Shown piece after piece: positions 1 through 5,109 of a stretch of 5,612 nt of DNA. The notes beneath the pieces are model-generated. The model did not search any database. It was not told the DNA's origin and was given only the letters and a program-made list of their open reading frames with translations. Position numbers and translations under genes: made by a program. The stretch is from Thermoplasmata archaeon (GTDB taxonomy: Archaea > Thermoplasmatota > E2 > DHVEG-1 > B18-G2). Every line of letters begins with the position of its first letter. Position 1 is the stretch's first letter. The stretch spans positions 1 to 5,612 of the forward strand of contig QMTN01000035.1 in the NCBI GenBank assembly GCA_003651105.1, given 5' to 3'.

Positions 1-141
1 CCCTATGTCAACCGCCTCGGCGAGCTCCTTTGGAGAGGAAACAGCTATAGTGAGGAGATCATCAAACCCAGCTTCTCTGAGCTTCTCTGCGGTGGCAGGT
101 CCAACGCCCGGTAACTTCTCTATGGTTATTTCCTCCTCCAT
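1..141 (-). CDS. radA: DNA repair and recombination protein RadA, N-terminal fragment (3' end outside window)
   Basis: RadA is the archaeal RecA/Rad51 recombinase. It forms ATP-dependent filaments on single-stranded DNA and carries out strand exchange. Only the first 47 residues are in the window. They begin [20 protein letters not shown] and contain the helix-hairpin-helix core [15 protein letters not shown] (residues 11-25), followed by [13 protein letters not shown]. This is the N-terminal HhH (helical, DNA-binding) domain typical of archaeal RadA. The ATPase core with its Walker motifs lies beyond base 1, so catalytic integrity cannot be judged. The ATG at 141 gives the usual short acidic N-terminus. 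No good Shine-Dalgarno sequence precedes it. The gene follows the RPA-like gene by 33 bp in the same direction, which fits a recombination pairing. Other HhH proteins share the PGVG motif, but the surrounding sequence is characteristic of RadA. Confidence 0.93.
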   Translation of the reverse strand, partial: MEEEITIEKLPGVGPATAEKLREAGFDDLLTIAVSSPKELAEAVDIG

Positions 142-151
142 CCTAGAACCC

Positions 152-167
152 AAACCTAAATAGGTTT
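152..167. repeat. 16-bp palindrome between radA TATA box and start codon
   Basis: The plus strand reads AAACCTAAATAGGTTT: perfect 7-bp arms (AAACCTA and TAGGTTT) around a 2-bp centre. It lies between the candidate radA TATA element (171-178) and the radA ATG (141). Archaeal repressors often bind in this position to block polymerase. An operator role is inferred. The palindrome is AT-rich and some arms of this length are expected by chance in a window of this size. Confidence 0.45.
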
Positions 168-170
168 TCG

Positions 171-178
171 TTTATTAA
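171..178 (-). promoter_or_regulatory. candidate TATA box of radA
   Basis: On the minus strand this reads TTAATAAA. Its centre is about 33 bp upstream of the radA ATG, which would predict a short leader of roughly 7 nt. It overlaps the TAA stop codon of the upstream RPA-like gene (175-177). The match to the archaeal box is only fair, and radA may also be read through from the gene before it. Confidence 0.4.
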
Positions 179-888
179 GATTTGGCGATCCTACTTATCC
201 CCCTTACCTCTATCAAGGTTTTACCATCTATCTTGAACCTTATCGGATCGTATATGATGATACGATCCCCTTCCCTCATCCTCTCGACGATCTTCACCCG
301 ATCATCCCATACCCTGACCAGGCAGACGGATCGTTTCCACTCTATCAAGAGATCCCTGCTGAACCTTACGTCACCATCCTCATCAAACATGACCTTGATA
401 TCTTTCCTCTGCAGGATCCTTCCCATGATGGGCTCTATCTCTATGGAGGGGGCGTCTTCCGGGTTTATCTCGATGTGGCTCCATCTATCAGCATAAAGCA
501 CTATCCCATCCCTTCCGATGATGGAGTGGCAGTTCACCGCTTTTATTCTATCTCCTATGGATATCTCATCAATAATCCTCGAGTTTCTGTCATACAGGTT
601 CAGGATACAGGATAGGGTGTTATCGGAGATGATGATGGAAGGCCTCTCTCTCCTTCTGGATATATCCATGACCCTTCCAAACAGGGTATAATCTCTGCCT
701 GGTCTTATCTTCGAGATCGGGGTGATGTAGCTTTTGTTCCTGCCCATCTCATCCACTATCAGGTATTCAAGAACATCCCTTGATATCAATCCATCGAACT
801 CCTCATCCAGATCAGAGAGAATCCTGTTGAAATCTTCCCTTGATATCAGATCTTTCACCTTATCGTAGTAACCCTGGGGTGAGTGCAT
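175..888 (-). CDS. RPA-like single-stranded DNA-binding protein, two predicted OB folds
   Basis: This 237-residue protein resembles archaeal replication protein A/SSB proteins. Residues 8-50 form a helical segment containing FDGLISRDVLEYLIVDEMG, like the helical region before the OB folds of archaeal RPA-type proteins. A first OB fold is likely at about residues 57-140; it opens with ISKIRPGRDYTLFGRVMDIS and continues with alternating beta-type stretches (PSIIISD, GIVLYADRW). A second OB-like region at about 148-235 contains CLVRVWD and EGDRIIIYDPI. No C-terminal zinc finger is visible, so it may be a short RPA or a partner subunit. The ATG at 888 is supported by a TATA box 27 bp upstream and the absence of a Shine-Dalgarno, which suggests a leaderless mRNA. 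The adjacent radA gene fits a role in coating single-stranded DNA for recombination. Single-strand binding is inferred from family resemblance, and an RNA-binding OB protein cannot be excluded. Confidence 0.72.
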   Translation of the reverse strand: MHSPQGYYDKVKDLISREDFNRILSDLDEEFDGLISRDVLEYLIVDEMGRNKSYITPISKIRPGRDYTLFGRVMDISRRRERPSIIISDNTLSCILNLYDRNSRIIDEISIGDRIKAVNCHSIIGRDGIVLYADRWSHIEINPEDAPSIEIEPIMGRILQRKDIKVMFDEDGDVRFSRDLLIEWKRSVCLVRVWDDRVKIVERMREGDRIIIYDPIRFKIDGKTLIEVRGISRIAKS

Positions 889-901
889 CCCGATAGTTAA
901 T

Positions 902-926
902 GGAGAGGAGATTATAAAACCTCTCC
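902..926. repeat. inverted repeat flanking the TATA box of the RPA-like gene
   Basis: GGAGAGG at 902-908 is matched by its exact reverse complement CCTCTCC at 920-926. The 11-bp spacer between them contains the TATA element. An offset pairing, GAGGAG (905-910) with CTCCTC (923-928), is also possible. It could be an operator for a regulator competing with TBP. Because it begins at the end of the DUF1015 gene, it could instead form a terminator-like hairpin for that gene. Confidence 0.5.
911..919 (-). promoter_or_regulatory. TATA box of the RPA-like gene (leaderless start)
   Basis: The minus strand reads TTTTATAAT, a good match to the archaeal box A. Its centre (915) is 27 bp upstream of the ATG at 888, so transcription would begin at or next to the start codon. 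No Shine-Dalgarno lies between, in keeping with leaderless translation. Confidence 0.65.
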
Positions 927-2210
927 TCAGAATCTTCGCATAACAAGACCCGACAGCAACTTCGGAAGGAAGTAGGTTGATTTCTGCGGCATGTGCTCGC
1001 CCATCGATGCTATCTCCTTTATCTGCTCTATCTTGGTCGGATTCAGTATGAAGGATAGATCGAACTCCCCACCATCAACTTTCTTTATCGCAGTTGCTGT
1101 ATCCCTCGTGTACTTGACTCGTTCTTCCAAGGTTTCATCCGTTATACCCAGTACGCCTTCTATGACCAGCTTGTGCAGGATGGATACATCGAGGGTTCTC
1201 CAGGCTTTCGATCTCTCCGGCACCAACCTATCCATCACCTTCTCATCCTTCAGGGTAAGAACGTAGACTCCCTCCCTGTGGTATAAGGCGAATCTATGCT
1301 CATCATCCGTTCTTATGATATCCTGTATCTCCCTGGATATCCTGTCTGGAGACCCTTCTCTATCCATATCTATCTCCTCCACGTGGAAGTGATCCCTGCA
1401 TCCCTCAAGTATCTCTCCTAACTTCTGTTCCGTTCTCACGAGTCTGTGGGTCGGCAGGATGGTGAGTCCCTCATCAAACATGTTGGCCAAGACGACCATC
1501 ATGTAGTTTCTTGGATCGTTCTCTCCAGCTCCGACCTCTCTCGCGTAATCAACGGATGTCTGGTATCTGTGGTGACCATCAGCTATATAGAGCACCTCAT
1601 CCCTGAGTTCATCCTTGATGAACCTTATCAGTTCATCATCCTGTACTCTCCAGAGGCGATGCCTGAAGGTATCGTACCCAACGACATCTATGCACGGTCT
1701 ATCCAGATGCTTCTCAACCTCCTCCATTATCCTGTCTTCCTCGTCCATGTACAGGAGCTCTATGGGTTCAAGGTTGGCCTTCGTTTCCCTCATCAGCTTG
1801 AGCCTGTCCTCCTTGGGTTTGGATAGGGTTCTCTCGTGCGCCTTTACCTGCCTGTACTCGTGATCGAGTTTTAGAAGGATGAAAAAACCCCTCATCACCT
1901 TCTCCTTTCCATTAACTCGGTACTCCACCTTGTACGGATAGATAGAAGGTTCTCTATCTTCTATGAGTATACCCTCTTCAAGCCACTTATTGAACAGATC
2001 CCTTGCCCTCGTGTATCTGTTGTTCCTCTCATCGTCTCCTGGCAGTATCTTTCCCAAGATGAGTCTAACGATGTTGTACTCGCTCTTCCTGTATAGTTCC
2101 TCCTGCATCTTTGGAGATATAATATCGTATGGGGGCGATGTTACCAGAGATAGATCATGGATCTTCTCGCTATTGTAGAGGATTCCTCTGAATGGCTCAA
2201 CAGATACCAT
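927..2210 (-). CDS. DUF1015 family protein (COG4198-type), function unknown
   Basis: This 427-residue protein shows family landmarks in order: PFRGI (6-10), PPYDIISP (26-33), AHERTL (124-129), ADGHHRY (210-216), ILPTHR (251-256), and a C-terminal segment with KSTYFLPKLLSGL (410-422). The length is normal for DUF1015 and no key block is missing. The family has no firmly established biochemical role that I know of. The ADGHHRY box recalls the DGHHR motif of ParB/SerK-like folds, which would suggest nucleotide or serine chemistry, but that is a guess. I chose the ATG at 2210 because MVSVEPFRGI matches the usual family N-terminus and a TATA box lies about 33 bp upstream. A GTG at 2237 would add nine residues but falls only 1 nt downstream of that box. 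The gene ends 38 bp before the RPA-like start. Confidence 0.88.
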   Translation of the reverse strand: MVSVEPFRGILYNSEKIHDLSLVTSPPYDIISPKMQEELYRKSEYNIVRLILGKILPGDDERNNRYTRARDLFNKWLEEGILIEDREPSIYPYKVEYRVNGKEKVMRGFFILLKLDHEYRQVKAHERTLSKPKEDRLKLMRETKANLEPIELLYMDEEDRIMEEVEKHLDRPCIDVVGYDTFRHRLWRVQDDELIRFIKDELRDEVLYIADGHHRYQTSVDYAREVGAGENDPRNYMMVVLANMFDEGLTILPTHRLVRTEQKLGEILEGCRDHFHVEEIDMDREGSPDRISREIQDIIRTDDEHRFALYHREGVYVLTLKDEKVMDRLVPERSKAWRTLDVSILHKLVIEGVLGITDETLEERVKYTRDTATAIKKVDGGEFDLSFILNPTKIEQIKEIASMGEHMPQKSTYFLPKLLSGLVMRRF

Positions 2211-2238
2211 GCTATCGGAAAAGCGTATCCTCGCCACG

Positions 2239-2247
2239 ATTATAAAG
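2239..2247 (-). promoter_or_regulatory. candidate TATA box of the DUF1015 gene
   Basis: The minus strand reads CTTTATAAT. Initiation about 26 bp downstream would fall near 2217, just before the ATG at 2210 and after the alternative GTG at 2237. It therefore helps decide the start. It shares the 2211-2315 interval with the oppositely oriented tRNA promoter. Confidence 0.5.
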
Positions 2248-2284
2248 ATTTTTGATGGATATCATTTACATGGTCCCGCAAAAC

Positions 2285-2292
2285 TTTTTAAA
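2285..2292 (+). promoter_or_regulatory. TATA box of the tRNA-Met gene
   Basis: TTTTTAAA is centred about 27 bp upstream of the first tRNA base (2316), preceded by an A-rich stretch (CAAAAC) that could serve as a BRE. Spacing and sequence match archaeal tRNA promoters. The region to the start point is AT-rich and contains no gene. Confidence 0.65.
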
Positions 2293-2315
2293 TTCCATAT
2301 TGGTTTTATCTTTCA

Positions 2316-2415
2316 GTCGGGGTGGCTCAGCCTGGCAGAGCGCCTGACTCATAAGCTCAGCTGGAGGGTTCGCTGGGAGATCAGGAGGTCGCGGGTTCAA
2401 ATCCCGCCCCCGACA
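2316..2415 (+). tRNA. elongator tRNA-Met (CAU) with a 26-nt intron
   Basis: The full cloverleaf can be drawn. The acceptor stem GTCGGGG (2316-2322) pairs with CCCCGAC (2408-2414), and the discriminator is A2415. The D stem is GCTC/GAGC with a GG-containing loop. The anticodon stem CCTGA (2343-2347) pairs with TCAGG (2381-2385). The anticodon CAT is at 2350-2352. The variable loop is AGGTC, and the T arm GCGGG-TTCAAAT-CCCGC spans 2391-2407. Removing the intron at 37/38 leaves a 74-nt tRNA with a regular 7-base anticodon loop, CTCATAA. The G1-C72 pair and the lack of three G-C pairs next to the anticodon loop argue against an initiator. The GTGGCTCA start and overall look suit elongator Met; tRNA-Ile2 (CAU) is the alternative. 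CCA is not encoded. It is the only plus-strand gene in the window. Confidence 0.95.
2354..2379 (+). other. tRNA intron with bulge-helix-bulge splice sites
   Basis: This 26-nt intron follows position 37 of the tRNA. The splice motif forms when CTCA (2348-2351, positions 32-35) pairs with TGGG (2374-2377), including one T-G pair. That leaves the 3-nt bulges TAA (2352-2354, cut after A2353) and AGA (2378-2380, cut after G2379). Beyond the 5' bulge only two pairs (2355-2356 with 2372-2373) continue, so the inner helix is weak. This is the substrate form used by archaeal tRNA splicing endonuclease EndA. The intron is too short to encode anything. Confidence 0.87.
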
Positions 2416-2416
2416 T

Positions 2417-3631
2417 CTACGATTCTTTATCCTCCCTGAATCTACTGAGATAGACCTTCTCAACCTCCTCAACATCCTGGTAGCTCCTTATCTCCTCCTC
2501 CACATCTACAGGAAGAGAACCTTCCCTCAACAGCTTGGAGAGCTTGTAAACATCTATATCAGCCAGCTCCTCCCAAAGATTATGCTTTTTCAAGACTTCT
2601 TTTAACTTTTCTCTCCTCTCATCATCCCTCCGAGGAAAGATCAGCCTCTTGCCCTTCACTATCCTCGCCCTCGCCTTTGTTCCATAAACCGTATCCAGTC
2701 CCTCCCTCTCAGCGAAATCTATCAGCTCCTTCTTCACCTTCTCTATCTCCTTATCTATATCCTCCAGAAACCTCTCCCTCCTCTCCACCAGATCCGCATA
2801 CCTGTCAACGAGCTGTACACCTTTATCCGATAAAAAATCGTCAAGGGTCTTCTCCTCGAGCCTGTACCTGTGCTTGAACTCGCCACATATTGGCTTGTAC
2901 TCGCACCACTCACAGAGTGCGGATGGCTTCGCCGGGAACTCTTCGGATCTCTCTATCCTCTCTATGATATCGATGACCTTCCTCTTGATGTTCTCAAGCT
3001 CTTCATCGCTCTTTACGATCTCCACTTCCTTATCGAAAGCGAGGAAGTGCCATATCAGCCTTATCTCCTTAACATCGTGGTACCGTTTCTTTACGCCTAT
3101 CGCATACAGGGGTAGCTGGATGTCGTTCTCGAGGTACTCGCTAACCGGCAGGGTCATGTTGGTTTTGTAATCGTGGATCTCATAGATCCCTCCATCCCGG
3201 TATGCCAATCTATCTATGAAGCCCTGAACCTTGTATCTTCCGGTGCCATCGAGATCGATCAGTATCCTCTCCTCCACAGCCAGGGTTCTGGACTGGTTGA
3301 AAGGGTAATATCTTTTGTAGTAATCCCTTATGAACCTCTCCGCCATCTTCAGGTAATTCTCCCTGGTATATTCCTTGCTGGTTATCAGTATGCCATCGTT
3401 CCATTTCCTTTCCCATTCCCTTCTCAGGAAGTCCAGAAGGTCTTCCAGGCTATTGAGCTTCTCGTACATCAGATCCCTGTAAAGTTTTTTCAAGGTATCA
3501 TGAACCCTGTTTCCGGTGAATGACTCTATGGTCTCCTTTACCTCCGTCCTTATCTTATCGATGTACGCAAACTTGTACTTCCTGGGACACTGTAGGTAGC
3601 AGTTCAGCTTCGAATAAGAGTATATGCCCAT
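2417..3631 (-). CDS. PD-(D/E)XK nuclease with predicted Fe-S cluster, Cas4/RecB/AddB-like
   Basis: This 404-residue protein opens with YSYSKLNCYLQCPRKYKF (4-21), the N-terminal signature of RecB-like nucleases. The nuclease core looks complete: H44 (NRVH), E120 or E121, D140 in GFIDRL, D154 and K156 in HDYKT, and Q172/Y176 in QLPLY. C240, C243 and C249 (C-x2-C-x5-C) with C11 or C15 would hold a 4Fe-4S cluster as in Cas4 and AddB. About 155 residues follow the last Cys; they are charged and helical (RRERFLEDIDKEIEKVKKEL, 284-303), with no family I recognise. Expected activity is metal-dependent cleavage or end resection of DNA. I chose the ATG at 3631 because the RecB-type motif begins there, a TATA box lies about 28 bp upstream, and the longer reading frame would overlap pcc1 by 67 bp. 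No cas genes or helicase are nearby. Confidence 0.85.
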   Translation of the reverse strand: MGIYSYSKLNCYLQCPRKYKFAYIDKIRTEVKETIESFTGNRVHDTLKKLYRDLMYEKLNSLEDLLDFLRREWERKWNDGILITSKEYTRENYLKMAERFIRDYYKRYYPFNQSRTLAVEERILIDLDGTGRYKVQGFIDRLAYRDGGIYEIHDYKTNMTLPVSEYLENDIQLPLYAIGVKKRYHDVKEIRLIWHFLAFDKEVEIVKSDEELENIKRKVIDIIERIERSEEFPAKPSALCEWCEYKPICGEFKHRYRLEEKTLDDFLSDKGVQLVDRYADLVERRERFLEDIDKEIEKVKKELIDFAEREGLDTVYGTKARARIVKGKRLIFPRRDDERREKLKEVLKKHNLWEELADIDVYKLSKLLREGSLPVDVEEEIRSYQDVEEVEKVYLSRFREDKES

Positions 3632-3655
3632 GACAAAAGGAGAATCCGTTATTGG

Positions 3656-3663
3656 TATATTAA
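3656..3663 (-). promoter_or_regulatory. TATA box of the PD-(D/E)XK nuclease gene (leaderless start)
   Basis: The minus strand reads TTAATATA, centred about 28 bp upstream of the ATG at 3631. It abuts the pcc1 stop codon (3664-3666). No Shine-Dalgarno lies before the ATG, so a leaderless transcript separate from the exosome operon is likely, possibly alongside readthrough. Confidence 0.55.
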
Positions 3664-3909
3664 TTAATCCTCCGCAAACCCTTCCCTGACAGACCTGGCG
3701 GTCTCTATCCATCTGAGGAAGGAGTTGCACGCAGCCCTCAGCGAGCTCGTATCATCAGATGATATCTCCAGGATCATCTTATTTCCAGCCTTCCTCATCC
3801 CAACAGCCGTTCTGGGTATCTTTTTCTTGACTTCTGGCTCCACCGACTTAAAAATGATCTCGAGATCCTCTTCGCTATCGAACTCTATCTCGATGTACGC
3901 CTTCCTCAT
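3664..3909 (-). CDS. pcc1: KEOPS complex subunit Pcc1
   Basis: Pcc1 is the small dimerising subunit of KEOPS (Kae1-Bud32-Cgi121-Pcc1), the cytoplasmic complex that transfers threonylcarbamoyl to A37 of tRNAs reading ANN codons. This 81-residue protein has the expected size. It starts with a beta strand (KAYIEIEFDSEEDLEIIF, 3-20), continues with KKKIPRTAVGMRKAGNKMIL, and ends with the helix signature SSLRAACNSFLRWIETA (55-71), comparable to the family's LRAxxNSxLRWI motif. The ATG at 3909 follows the rpoP stop codon by one base (TAGGATG); GGGTGA inside the end of rpoP is a possible Shine-Dalgarno, though somewhat distant. Location after the L37Ae and RpoP genes is a conserved archaeal arrangement and supports the assignment. 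The t6A product is also expected at position 37 of many CAU tRNAs, but any link to the tRNA here is coincidental. Confidence 0.88.
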   Translation of the reverse strand: MRKAYIEIEFDSEEDLEIIFKSVEPEVKKKIPRTAVGMRKAGNKMILEISSDDTSSLRAACNSFLRWIETARSVREGFAED

Positions 3910-3910
3910 C

Positions 3911-4051
3911 CTAACGAGCCTTCACCCTCTTTGCTATCGGTGGTCTCTCCTTGTAGAATATCTTGCTCCCACAGTAAGGACACTGCAAGCCTATGCTCTC
4001 AACGTTCAGATCAACCTTCTTCTTGCAGTTTCCGCATCTGTACTCAACCAT
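3911..4051 (-). CDS. rpoP: DNA-directed RNA polymerase subunit P (Rpb12/RpoP)
   Basis: This 46-residue protein is the archaeal counterpart of Rpb12, a zinc-binding polymerase subunit that contacts the Rpo3/Rpo10 platform. It has a four-Cys zinc site, CGNC (6-9) and CPYC (24-27), and the conserved C-terminal tail ERPPIAKRVKAR (35-46). Both the length and the basic tail are typical. The ATG at 4051 comes one base after the TAG stop of the L37Ae gene. GAGG inside the end of that gene, 7 nt before the ATG, is a plausible Shine-Dalgarno. The gene ends with TAG one base before the pcc1 ATG, so all three are surely co-transcribed. Confidence 0.95.
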   Translation of the reverse strand: MVEYRCGNCKKKVDLNVESIGLQCPYCGSKIFYKERPPIAKRVKAR

Positions 4052-4052
4052 C

Positions 4053-4319
4053 CTAATCCCTCGTCAGACCCAAAACCTTCTCTATGTTGAGACTACTCTC
4101 TGTCCTTGGTATATAGGCGCCACCCGCAAAAATAGTATCGCATTTCCTGCACTTCCATATACCCGAGGCTACCCTCTTCACCCTCCTGTGACCGCAGGAT
4201 GGACAGATATGTTTTGCTCTCTGGATGACCTCTATATCCCTGACGAGCTTCCTTATCCTGACTCCATATCTGGATGAGAACCTTCCAGCCGGACCCACCT
4301 TCTTAGTCCTTCTCGCCAT
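4053..4319 (-). CDS. rpl37ae: 50S ribosomal protein L37Ae (eL43)
   Basis: This is a zinc-ribbon protein of the large ribosomal subunit that binds 23S rRNA. Its 88 residues open with the basic [19 protein letters not shown] typical of the family. The zinc site is CPSC (39-42) and CRKC (57-60), and FAGGAYIP (64-71) is the family hallmark. The ATG at 4319 lies inside the end of rrp42, a 17-bp overlap in a different frame; the preceding bases GGTAGGTAAGG provide only a weak Shine-Dalgarno, so translation may depend on coupling with rrp42. The position between Rrp42 and RpoP is the usual one in archaea. Confidence 0.96.
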   Translation of the reverse strand: MARRTKKVGPAGRFSSRYGVRIRKLVRDIEVIQRAKHICPSCGHRRVKRVASGIWKCRKCDTIFAGGAYIPRTESSLNIEKVLGLTRD

Positions 4320-5109
4320 CCTTACCTACCGCCTTTTCCAGTATCTTCCTGATGCGCGCACTGTTATCCCTAGCAGACTTAATAATCTTTCTAACCTCAT
4401 CAACGGTAAAGCTACCCGCAAGCCCCTTCTGCATCGCTCTGATGTCACCATTTTTATCTATAGCTACCGTTAGCCTCGCATCGGCGATGAGCTCCTCTTC
4501 CAAGCACGGATCGACCGCTATGACATTACTGTACTTGACGAAGGTACATGATATGGGTGGATCGTTTTTTATCGGTAGGGGTTGGTCCTCTCCGAGGTCA
4601 AACCTCTCATTCGGAACCTTCGCTGTTAAGAGTGCAGCAAGTGCAGCCAGGGATGATGCATCAAAGAGGTTACCATCGAAATCTAGGATATGGATATCAA
4701 CGAAGACCACCCACACCTTCTCTCCAGGTTCTATGCAAAGTTTCTCCAAGTCTATCATCTCAGATTCTCTTATACCTCTATCAACTACTCTGGCTAGCTC
4801 TATGGATTTCTCATCCGGTGGACCGGCTTCGAACTCTGGAGATGCCATTGGTATTAGCTCTGCATTCGTTGTGAGAACCCCACAATCCGGTGAATCAGGA
4901 TAGGGCTCTCCAACCTCGAGCTTTACACCGACCAGTACCTTCGTATTACCGAGCTCGACCTTTGCGGATCCCTCAGCCTTCTTCACGAAGTTCGTCTCTA
5001 TCTTGATCGGTCTGTACTCATCAAAAGCTCTGCCATCTATCCTCTTGTTTGCCTGCGCAAGCTTGTGCAGATACTTCCTCTTTATCTCGGATACAACTAG
5101 CTCACTCAT
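4303..5109 (-). CDS. rrp42: exosome complex component Rrp42
   Basis: Rrp42 is the RNase PH-like subunit that has no catalytic site of its own but pairs with Rrp41 to build the hexameric ring of the archaeal exosome, which degrades and A-tails RNA in the cytoplasm. The 268 residues are the normal length. Landmarks are [16 protein letters not shown] (20-35), [18 protein letters not shown] (46-63), [15 protein letters not shown] (73-87), [19 protein letters not shown] (143-161) and the C-terminal helix region. The start overlaps the end of rrp41 by 8 bp (ATGAGTGA), and a perfect 10-nt Shine-Dalgarno lies 7 nt upstream, which fixes the ATG at 5109. Rrp41 and Rrp42 are needed in equal amounts, and this overlap suits coupled translation. 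Confidence 0.96.
   Translation of the reverse strand: MSELVVSEIKRKYLHKLAQANKRIDGRAFDEYRPIKIETNFVKKAEGSAKVELGNTKVLVGVKLEVGEPYPDSPDCGVLTTNAELIPMASPEFEAGPPDEKSIELARVVDRGIRESEMIDLEKLCIEPGEKVWVVFVDIHILDFDGNLFDASSLAALAALLTAKVPNERFDLGEDQPLPIKNDPPISCTFVKYSNVIAVDPCLEEELIADARLTVAIDKNGDIRAMQKGLAGSFTVDEVRKIIKSARDNSARIRKILEKAVGKDGEKD

Noticed and set aside
254..260. C-box-like ATGATGA strings (also near 629-636), possible C/D box sRNA
   Set aside because: They are inside the RPA-like gene, with no matching D, C' and D' boxes at suitable spacing.
2211..2237. GTG start at 2237 for the DUF1015 gene
   Set aside because: It adds nine residues before the family-typical MVSVEPFRGI and lies 1 nt downstream of the best TATA box. 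It remains possible if the true promoter is farther upstream.
2266..2475. 69-codon minus-strand open frame across the tRNA
   Set aside because: It is the antisense of the tRNA and overlaps the nuclease 3' end; it has no start signal and no recognisable protein.
2417..3631. Calling the nuclease Cas4 and looking for a CRISPR-Cas locus
   Set aside because: No repeats, spacers or other cas genes are visible, and the protein is much longer than usual Cas4. Only the general Cas4/RecB/AddB-like label is supported.
3632..3730. N-terminal extension of the nuclease to an ATG at 3730
   Set aside because: It would overlap pcc1 by 67 bp, adds 33 residues without family similarity, and would place the start upstream of the TATA box.
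3750..3764. 15-bp palindrome TATCATCAGATGATA inside pcc1
   Set aside because: Perfect 7-bp arms, but it lies within coding sequence for a Ser/Asp-rich stretch where repeated TCA/GAT codons produce such symmetry. Chance is adequate.
4352..4903. Long plus-strand open frames opposite rrp42, DUF1015 and other genes
   Set aside because: These are shadows of well-supported minus-strand genes. They have low-complexity Ser/Leu-rich translations and no family resemblance.
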